Part shown: in pieces, positions 1 through 5,514 of the stretch
Layout: each line of letters opens with the position of its first letter
How positions within the stretch are numbered: position 1 is the first letter of the stretch
Assembly: GCA_025966435.1 (NCBI GenBank)
Contig: JAICRQ010000261.1
Coordinates: forward strand, 1 to 5,514
Direction: 5' to 3'
Origin: Anaerolineales bacterium
GTDB taxonomy: Bacteria > Chloroflexota > Anaerolineae > Anaerolineales > Villigracilaceae
DNA: 5,514 nt
Notes under the pieces: model-generated
What the model was told of the DNA's origin: nothing
The model's database searches: none
What the model saw: the letters and a program-made list of their open reading frames with translations, nothing else
Position numbers and translations under genes: made by a program

Positions 1-3000
1 GCCCAGCTTACGGCAAGCAGCGCCAGCGGGATGGCGATCATGTGGGCATGCAGGTCGCTGTAAATGAATGTGAATAGCGGGAACTCGGTGATCTCATTGC
101 CGCCCAGAGGAGGGATAACACGGCTCGGGTTCCAGTACCAGTCTCCGGGTCCTATCGGAAGCCCTGCACCTTTGAGAGTCATGATAAAGCCCTGCAGCGC
201 CCAGGACCAGCGCTGGAAGATTGGAATCGTTGGTTCCCAACTGAAGGCGCCCTGCGCGCCCAACTCCTGCAGCTTGTGATAAACCGTTTGGATCGTACCG
301 AGGTTACCAAGTAAAAGAGTAAGAGCGGATGCCGCAAGACCAGCAATGAGTCCAAGGTCAAAGACCGATTGTCGATTCTCATCGACCTTTGTCTTTTGGC
401 TTTCGACCAGATTCCAACCGAGAGAGAAGGCGCAAACGCCGACGATCGCGAACAACGTTGGCAGGAGGAAGTTATAAGCGATCGAAGGGACGATCCCGAG
501 TAGCTTGACGGGGGTCCCCACCAGCACAAACCCATAGTAGTAATAATTGATGTAACCGCCTGCAAACCATGGATCGTACGGTGGAAAGACTGTGCTTTTG
601 AGGACCGCGTTGAAGTAGGAGAAATCCATCGGGCGCTCGCCGCCCTTGGCGGGATGCCACAATTCGGGGTTGCCCAGGCGGATGATCAAATCCATGGCGA
701 AGAAGGCGAGGAAAAGACCTTCGATCATCAGGAAGTATCTGCGGCGGGTCTGCCATTCCTGGCGTAATTCGTTGCGTTGGTAATACGCGAGCAGCCCGCC
801 TGCAAGAACGATCAAAACAAAGACGATGGCAATTGTGAGCCGCGTGTAGGGAATGCCGACCGATCCTCCTGCCCAGGCAAGATAACCAAACAGGACCAGC
901 CCCAGCGCGCGGCTGAGCGGATATCCTTTATCTGCCAGCCCGGGCATTGCCAGTCGCGTAATTGGATAGACAGCCACACCAAGCAGGAAGATGAAAAGAT
1001 ACCAAATGACCAACCCCACCCAGGGATAACGGTTCTGAATCCAATCGTAGTCGAACAATTCAGACCATGTGCCGCCGGTCCGCTGCCGACTTAACTGCTC
1101 GGCAGGCAACAGTAATATGGAAAACTCGTCGAACTGGCGCGGGGTAAGGTGAATGACTTTTGTCAGATCCACACTGCCGAGAATCGACTGCACCCTGGCA
1201 GTGTCAAAGCTCTCGTTCTTTTTGAAGATCATCACTTTCGGATGATCGTAAAACGTGAATGCCTCTTCCGCCGCCTGATCGTTGATCACAATCGAACCGA
1301 GCTTTGGATACGTTTCGAACACGGCAACCAGGTCGAACCCGAGCTGCCCTTCGAAATCGCCCGGTTGAGCGGCATGATAGCACCAGATGATTTCCTTGTC
1401 GTCCGGGCAGCCAAGGAGCTCGCGATAATACAACGTAGTGAGCGGATAGCGCTCGGGCAGGCGCGTGATCTGCCCGTACTGATGATTGGTGGGAATCAGG
1501 ATATAGTCTGTGTCGTTGAGGATCGATATGAATCGATTGAGTTTCTCCTCGTTATCGTCCCAGTAGACTTGCAGATTCAAATCGCCGCGGTAGATGCCGC
1601 CGAACGCATCGTAACTGTCGACGCGTAACGGGAGCGGATAATCGTAATCGGTTTCGTTGGCAACCGTGGCACCTGAAAGAGACAGCATCCCCGTATCGAC
1701 TTCAAGACGAAGATGGTACTGCGCACCCTCCTTCACTTCGACAGGCTGATCTAAGGTTAACGTGTAGGAATCACCACGCGGATCATCCAAGGAAACAAAC
1801 TTCTGTGTGATGGAAGCCTGAGCAACATCCTGTTCCGGCGCTGCGTTCGGTTCCTCTGAAATAAACAAACGTAGCGTCTGGGTTTCTGCCGGTGTCTCTG
1901 CAGCAGGATTTGAAACATGTTCCAATACCACTTCGTCCAGTATTCCATCTACCTGTGGAACAAACGGCACTAGGTATGGGCTATCGCCGCTTACATCACA
2001 TGGCGCTGAGGCATCAACTGACTGTTCGACCACCTGGTCCGCAGCCTGGATAAAAATGTGTATGACACCGCAGACGTTTGTTCTGGCTTCCGCAGCCGTG
2101 ATTTCAAACTGAAGATAATACGTTTGATTTGCTACCAGTGTGGGTGCTATATCAAAGTTCGCCACCTGACGTAAACCGGTGGATGTGTATTCTGGCGGCA
2201 CTGTCGTAAATGTCAGTGCAAGTGGATCCGGATCCGTTAAGTTTTGCCAGACTGTCAGATATAACTGCTCAGATTCCTGCCTGGGGAAGGATGTTACATG
2301 CGCAAGCAGAATTTCCTTTAGTAGACCATCCTCCTGGGCAATAAATGACGCCTGATAGGGCGCGTCTGGTTGGATATTAACGCCGTTCGGGAAGGGCAAT
2401 GGTTGGTTGTAGATCCCATTCTCGTTCGTTGCGATCTGCACATTGATCGGCCCCGGGATGTTTTGGAAAATCCAGCGCGAGGCAGCAATGCGCGGCTCGT
2501 CTCGAATGTATATACTGTGGAAAGCAAATGCCCAGATCGCGGTCAGCACGAGAACAGCGACTCCGAGGAGGCTTGCTAAAGCGGTTCGAAGGCTGGAACG
2601 TTTAAGAGTTCCAACGTTGAAACCCGCCAGCTCGAAGACGAACCACGCTGCCATCATTGCCAGCAGCGGATAGACCGGCAGTTGGTAGCGCATCGTCGGG
2701 TTGAACTGCAGCGACTGCCAGAGGAAATAGAAGGCAGTCCAGCCCCACAAGAGCGCGTGCCGCCACTCGCCTTTGAGGATGCGCCAGCCCATGTAGAGAA
2801 ACCCTGCCCAGGCGAGAATACCCAGCGGCAAACCTAATCCCCAGACGGTCAGGTTCGTAAAGGAAAACAGATGCGAACGCCGCGCCCATTGCAGATTCCA
2901 GGGCAGATCGGCGTCACCTTCCGCCTGGACACGCTGTTCGCGGATGTTCGCCACCCACTGCGGATTAAGCCCAATCCCATCGAAGGCATACGGCTGAAAG

Positions 3001-3947
3001 ATGCGGAAGGAAAGAAGTGTGGCTATTCCGCCTGCAATGAGACAGATCGTCACCAGAGTCCAGTAGTCCGTGTTGAGTTTCCAGTGATCAGAAAGAGAAA
3101 ATTTGTTTTCCTTGTTATGAACAAAATAACGAAGGATCAATGCAACCGGCAGGACAATCGCCAGCGGTGCGATGTTGATTTTGGACGCCATCGCCATGCC
3201 AAGGGCGAAACCAAAACCAATACTGAGGAGGAACAGGGGGTGAGTAAGTACAGTTCGGGGGTTCTTTAAGTAGTTTTGTGGAACGGCTGGCGGACTCTCC
3301 GAAACGTCGTATAGCTCGTCTTCTTCTATTAGCTGTTCTCTTCTATCTAGTCTCTGATCTCTATGGGTCAAAATTGCCACCGCAAACCACAGCGCGAAAA
3401 ACGCGAAGGCGTTGGCGAACAAGTCCACCGTAAAGAAATGTGACTGCTGAATCTGCATCACTGTCAAGGCAGAGAATAGCGAAGCCAAAAGCCCGACGCG
3501 GCGTCCATACAAACGTGAAACGAGAAGGTAAAGAAAGAAAATGGCGAAGAGATCTGCAAACCCCGAAAACTGCCGGCCGAACAGCCGTAGGTTTGTCTGG
3601 TCAGTGGCATCTGCCGCAAGGCGGATGAGCGTCATCGGCAGGTTTCCGTATACATAAAATGTGAAACCGCGATTGTAGGGATTAAGCGGTGAGGTCGCAG
3701 TATTGAAATAATCCGCAATACCGATCCAGCGCCGTTGCCCCGACGGGCAGGCATCCACCGAGATACCAGGGTCGGCGCATTTTTGCGTGCGCAAGCTTTC
3801 CAGCACGCTGCTGAAGTGGTTTTCATCGGGATGCTGCCCGCCGCCTTCACCCCAGTTCGCGCCTGTCAGACGCAAATAGCCGGCCAGCACGAACACTAGC
3901 AGAAAAAGAAGGTCATATATCCAGGGATGTTTTTCGCGATGATTCAT
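1..3947 (-). CDS. Giant membrane protein: GT39-like glycosyltransferase core fused to Chlor_Arch_YYY (DUF2298) domain, partial at its C-terminus
   Basis: I read this frame codon by codon from the ATG at 3945-3947 to the left edge: 1315 codons, no stop, so the C-terminus is missing. An in-frame TGA at 3966-3968 lies just upstream with no other ATG, GTG or TTG between, which fixes the start. Seen: a first membrane helix (about 12-28), then HPDE (39-42), resembling the acidic Asp-Glu loop of GT39 enzymes; further hydrophobic segments to about 475, including NPTMRYQLPVYP (416-427); an RWIFQNIP segment (491-498) opening a hydrophilic ectodomain; two tandem beta-rich modules (529-616 and 656-751); RLPERYP (829-835) and YDHPKVMIF (900-908). 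From about 961, helices resume with PPYDPW (1122-1127), YYYYGF (1135-1140) and DLHAH (1298-1302), hallmarks of the Chlor_Arch_YYY/DUF2298 family, whose function is unknown to me. Inferred role: transfer of a lipid-carried sugar outside the membrane. Family calls are confident; substrate is unknown. Confidence 0.9.
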   Translation of the reverse strand, partial: MNHREKHPWIYDLLFLLVFVLAGYLRLTGANWGEGGGQHPDENHFSSVLESLRTQKCADPGISVDACPSGQRRWIGIADYFNTATSPLNPYNRGFTFYVYGNLPMTLIRLAADATDQTNLRLFGRQFSGFADLFAIFFLYLLVSRLYGRRVGLLASLFSALTVMQIQQSHFFTVDLFANAFAFFALWFAVAILTHRDQRLDRREQLIEEDELYDVSESPPAVPQNYLKNPRTVLTHPLFLLSIGFGFALGMAMASKINIAPLAIVLPVALILRYFVHNKENKFSLSDHWKLNTDYWTLVTICLIAGGIATLLSFRIFQPYAFDGIGLNPQWVANIREQRVQAEGDADLPWNLQWARRSHLFSFTNLTVWGLGLPLGILAWAGFLYMGWRILKGEWRHALLWGWTAFYFLWQSLQFNPTMRYQLPVYPLLAMMAAWFVFELAGFNVGTLKRSSLRTALASLLGVAVLVLTAIWAFAFHSIYIRDEPRIAASRWIFQNIPGPINVQIATNENGIYNQPLPFPNGVNIQPDAPYQASFIAQEDGLLKEILLAHVTSFPRQESEQLYLTVWQNLTDPDPLALTFTTVPPEYTSTGLRQVANFDIAPTLVANQTYYLQFEITAAEARTNVCGVIHIFIQAADQVVEQSVDASAPCDVSGDSPYLVPFVPQVDGILDEVVLEHVSNPAAETPAETQTLRLFISEEPNAAPEQDVAQASITQKFVSLDDPRGDSYTLTLDQPVEVKEGAQYHLRLEVDTGMLSLSGATVANETDYDYPLPLRVDSYDAFGGIYRGDLNLQVYWDDNEEKLNRFISILNDTDYILIPTNHQYGQITRLPERYPLTTLYYRELLGCPDDKEIIWCYHAAQPGDFEGQLGFDLVAVFETYPKLGSIVINDQAAEEAFTFYDHPKVMIFKKNESFDTARVQSILGSVDLTKVIHLTPRQFDEFSILLLPAEQLSRQRTGGTWSELFDYDWIQNRYPWVGLVIWYLFIFLLGVAVYPITRLAMPGLADKGYPLSRALGLVLFGYLAWAGGSVGIPYTRLTIAIVFVLIVLAGGLLAYYQRNELRQEWQTRRRYFLMIEGLFLAFFAMDLIIRLGNPELWHPAKGGERPMDFSYFNAVLKSTVFPPYDPWFAGGYINYYYYGFVLVGTPVKLLGIVPSIAYNFLLPTLFAIVGVCAFSLGWNLVESQKTKVDENRQSVFDLGLIAGLAASALTLLLGNLGTIQTVYHKLQELGAQGAFSWEPTIPIFQRWSWALQGFIMTLKGAGLPIGPGDWYWNPSRVIPPLGGNEITEFPLFTFIYSDLHAHMIAIPLALLAVSW
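1695..1982 (-). repeat. Beta-rich ectodomain module, copy B (residues 656-751 of the large protein)
   Basis: Second copy of the module, starting SPYLVPFVPQVDGILDEVVL, 127 residues after the matching point of copy A. It is slightly longer than copy A, with extra Glu/Ala/Pro-rich residues after the first strands, and closes with EGAQYHLRLEVD. The chain then continues into what looks like the resumed GT39 ectodomain (DYILIPTNHQYG, RLPERYP). A linker carrying two cysteines (626 and 650) separates the copies. Confidence 0.7.
2100..2363 (-). repeat. Beta-rich ectodomain module, copy A (residues 529-616 of the large protein)
   Basis: This segment begins APYQASFIAQEDGLLKEILL and ends near YYLQFEI. 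It lines up with copy B: over the first 23 residues 11 are identical (P, Y, F, Q, D, G, L, E, L, H, V), and both copies end with an aromatic-rich strand (TYYLQFEI here, QYHLRLEV in B). The alternating hydrophobic pattern suggests an extracytoplasmic beta-sandwich, possibly carbohydrate-binding, but the fold is inferred and I do not recognise a named family. The duplication shows in protein, not in DNA, so it is old. Confidence 0.7.
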
Positions 3948-3960
3948 AGCTTGATAAATG

Positions 3961-3967
3961 CTCTTTC
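3961..3967 (-). promoter_or_regulatory. Weak purine-rich ribosome-binding candidate for the large gene
   Basis: On the minus strand this reads GAAAGAG, ending 13 bases before the ATG at 3947. The spacing is longer than usual and the match to a Shine-Dalgarno core is partial. No better candidate lies closer, so initiation may be weak or helped by translation of the upstream gene. Confidence 0.25.
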
Positions 3968-4002
3968 AATCCAGGGCAGGGACTATGCTCGTCAGAAAGA
4001 AA

Positions 4003-4008
4003 ATTATA
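4003..4008 (-). promoter_or_regulatory. Possible -10 box (TATAAT) ahead of the large gene
   Basis: Read on the minus strand, these bases are a perfect TATAAT, which would place transcription start around 3996 and give a leader of about 50 bases. No sequence resembling TTGACA lies 15-19 bases upstream, where the DNA is still coding for the previous gene, and there is no extended TG motif. It may be a chance match in an A/T-rich gap, so an internal promoter is only a possibility. Confidence 0.25.
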
Positions 4009-4020
4009 ATGAGTTTGTGA

Positions 4021-5514
4021 TTACTCACTCGGCACAGAATAAATCCAAAAATCATGACCCGGCACATCCGAGTCAAATAAACGTACATGTCCGTTCGGGT
4101 AGAGCGACCCCAGGATATCCAAAGTTTCCTGATCGTTCCCTTCAGGCTGCTCCAGGTCCGCTTTTACCATAAACAGCTTTGGTCCGGAGAAATCTACCGT
4201 GCTAGAAAGATTTTCGCGCCACATTGCCATATCCCGATTCGGAATCCCTGCCCAGACGGCGGGCAGACGTGTATCGACCCAGTGTTCGAAGGGCACAATC
4301 CAGACGGTCTCCGCCGTACCGTAAATCTGTTCGAACTCCTGGATCACTTTGCCCATGTCGGAGCTATTCCAGGAACCGTTGCGGAATGAAGTGTAATACT
4401 GATTGAAGACCAGGTCGTAGTTTTGAAATGCAGAAGCAAGGAATAAAATACCAGCAAGGACCCATGTCATAAGGCTGCGAATCCCGCCGCGCCCGAAGCT
4501 GGTGAGGAGTCCATCGAGCGCCATCGCTGCGAGAATAAAGGCGGGGATATAGGCGGCCCCGGCGCGATTCAATGCCGGGTTCTCTCCCGGGAATGCCAGC
4601 GAAAGGATGGATGGCATCAACAACAACGGAATGGACACAAGCAGGAACAGGTCCAGCCAGTGCCGGTGGCGAATGTAGCGCACAAGCACAAGGACAACCC
4701 CGATCAGGAATAACGCTGCAGTGACAATATCCAGCGCCGGGCGATGCGTAACAGAATGAACCCAGATCTCCCCATCATCGTAATTGAACATCCCAAGAGC
4801 ATTCCATAGATTGGAGAAAAAGATCTGGTAGGCAGGTCCGGGCAACGGTTGTTCGACGCTGCCGAGACGTGTAAACGCCCGAAAGCCGAATACGGCCGGG
4901 TCATCCACCCAGTAACGCAGGAGCGGCAGAAAGACAAACGCCGACACCAGCGCCAGCATCACCAGCCAAATCGGAAGTTCCCTCGGCACGCCCTCGGACC
5001 GCCGTTGGTGCAGCCAGTACAACACGAACGCGGCAACGACCACGAAAGGCATAATCCGCATTGGGCTGTAGCCATGCAAGCCAATGCCCAGGAACAAGCC
5101 TGCAAGCAAAAAATCATTGCGGTTGCGCGTCCGTAAGCCGCGTAAGAGGAAGAAAAGCACCGGCGCCGCGAATAGAGGATAGAGTGGAAAGCGCAACCCT
5201 ACCCGGCTGATAACATTGGGCCAATATCCGATCGCGGCAAAGAGGAGCGCAAAAAGCCCCACGCGCGCTCCCCCGATCTCTTTCCCGAGCAGGTAGATAA
5301 ACGGCAGAGTCAAAAAGCCTAGAATGGCAGTGCCAAGCTTGAGGCTGATGAATGAAAGCCCCGTGCCAAACATCTTGGCGACGAGAAGCGTCCAGTACAT
5401 CTGGAACGACTCGCGGCCCGTGTTTCGAGTAAAGAAGACCTTCGTCTGTCCCTGCGACACATCGTACACGTCGAGAATCTTTTCTGCATGATCGCTGAAA
5501 GGTTCCGGGGGCAC
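4021..5514 (-). CDS. GT39-like (ArnT/PMT-type) polytopic glycosyltransferase, N-terminus missing
   Basis: The frame ends at a TAA (4021-4023) and is open to the right edge, giving 497 visible residues. The edge codon is a GTG that could pass for a start, but GT39 proteins begin with a membrane helix and an acidic loop that are absent here, so the real start most likely lies outside the window. Visible residues begin with SDHAEKILDVYD (7-18) and RNTGRES (30-36), matching the position of the first extracytoplasmic loop in ArnT-like enzymes. About ten hydrophobic segments follow (roughly 58-78, 84-98, 108-125, 135-150, 155-168, 181-198, 262-280, 286-303, 320-335, 346-362), with GYSPMR (148-153) and a GENPALNRAG stretch (310-319) before the last two. 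Residues 363-497 are a soluble, probably extracytoplasmic tail. There is no cysteine. Expected role: transfer of a sugar from a polyprenyl-phosphate donor; sugar and acceptor cannot be told. It is likely co-oriented or co-transcribed with the large gene that follows. Confidence 0.85.
   Translation of the reverse strand: MPPEPFSDHAEKILDVYDVSQGQTKVFFTRNTGRESFQMYWTLLVAKMFGTGLSFISLKLGTAILGFLTLPFIYLLGKEIGGARVGLFALLFAAIGYWPNVISRVGLRFPLYPLFAAPVLFFLLRGLRTRNRNDFLLAGLFLGIGLHGYSPMRIMPFVVVAAFVLYWLHQRRSEGVPRELPIWLVMLALVSAFVFLPLLRYWVDDPAVFGFRAFTRLGSVEQPLPGPAYQIFFSNLWNALGMFNYDDGEIWVHSVTHRPALDIVTAALFLIGVVLVLVRYIRHRHWLDLFLLVSIPLLLMPSILSLAFPGENPALNRAGAAYIPAFILAAMALDGLLTSFGRGGIRSLMTWVLAGILFLASAFQNYDLVFNQYYTSFRNGSWNSSDMGKVIQEFEQIYGTAETVWIVPFEHWVDTRLPAVWAGIPNRDMAMWRENLSSTVDFSGPKLFMVKADLEQPEGNDQETLDILGSLYPNGHVRLFDSDVPGHDFWIYSVPSE

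Larger units (their letters stand above)
3948..4020 (-). other. Intergenic gap between the two glycosyltransferase-like genes
   Basis: Seventy-three bases separate the TAA of the first gene from the ATG of the second. The gap is more A/T-rich near the upstream stop than the flanking coding DNA. I see no convincing hairpin followed by a T run, so there is no supported terminator, and read-through from the upstream gene into the large gene is plausible. It contains a lone -10-like hexamer and a weak purine-rich stretch, listed separately. Confidence 0.7.

Noticed and set aside
179..756. Two overlapping minus-strand frames (179-565 and 472-756) in a different register from the large gene
   Set aside because: They overlap each other and the YYY-motif region, where the true frame carries PPYDPW and YYYYGF. 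Their products are Arg/Ser-rich with no membrane pattern.
1149..1628. A 159-codon open frame on the plus strand
   Set aside because: It lies in codon register opposite the large minus-strand gene, whose codon composition leaves few stops on the opposite strand. The product shows no recognisable domain, while the minus-strand frame encodes family motifs across the same bases.
2224..2235. Perfect tandem GGATCCGGATCC
   Set aside because: It simply encodes Asp-Pro-Asp-Pro in module A and shows no wider repeat; two adjacent restriction-site palindromes are not functional evidence.
2871..3269. A 132-codon open frame on the plus strand
   Set aside because: It is antisense to the helical N-terminal half of the large gene; its product is charged and low in recognisable motifs, as expected of a shadow frame.
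3948..4020. A small RNA, riboswitch or terminator in the gap
   Set aside because: The gap is too short for a riboswitch, and I find no stable stem followed by a T run on either strand.
5512..5514. GTG at the right edge as the true start of the first gene
   Set aside because: The first membrane helix and the acidic loop typical of the family would be missing, and the frame is open to the window edge, so truncation by the window is the simpler reading.

Overview
The window holds two same-strand (minus) protein-coding genes, both cut by the window edges, with a 73-base gap between them. I see no RNA gene, mobile element, CRISPR array or other non-coding system. Transcription runs right to left. 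First comes a polytopic GT39-like (ArnT/PMT-type) glycosyltransferase at 4021-5514, whose N-terminus lies beyond the right edge. Next is a very large membrane protein from the ATG at 3947 to the left edge, open for at least 1315 codons with no stop.

The large gene is the notable object. Its N-terminal part (residues 1 to about 500) looks like a GT39 glycosyltransferase core: a first membrane helix followed by an extracytoplasmic loop with an Asp-Glu pair, then about ten more hydrophobic segments. A long hydrophilic ectodomain follows (about 490-955), containing two tandem copies of a beta-rich module. From about residue 961 comes the start of the domain known as Chlor_Arch_YYY or DUF2298, recognised by the PPYDPW, YYYYGF and DLHAH motifs. 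That domain's function is unknown to me, and it continues past the left edge.

The domain name refers to its distribution in Chloroflexi and Archaea. Bacterial-style gene packing, a moderately high GC content judged by eye, and the phrasing of both GT39-like proteins (SDHAEK, RLPERYP, YDHPKV) suggest a member of Chloroflexota, perhaps an Anaerolineae-like lineage. This is inference from family distribution; no marker gene is present to confirm it.

How they may work together: GT39-type enzymes move sugars from a polyprenyl-phosphate carrier to an acceptor on the outer face of the cytoplasmic membrane. Two such proteins side by side, one fused to the YYY domain, suggest a locus for envelope glycan, glycolipid or glycoprotein assembly. 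Neither donor nor acceptor can be read from the sequence. The opposite-strand reading frames across the window are shadows of these two genes.
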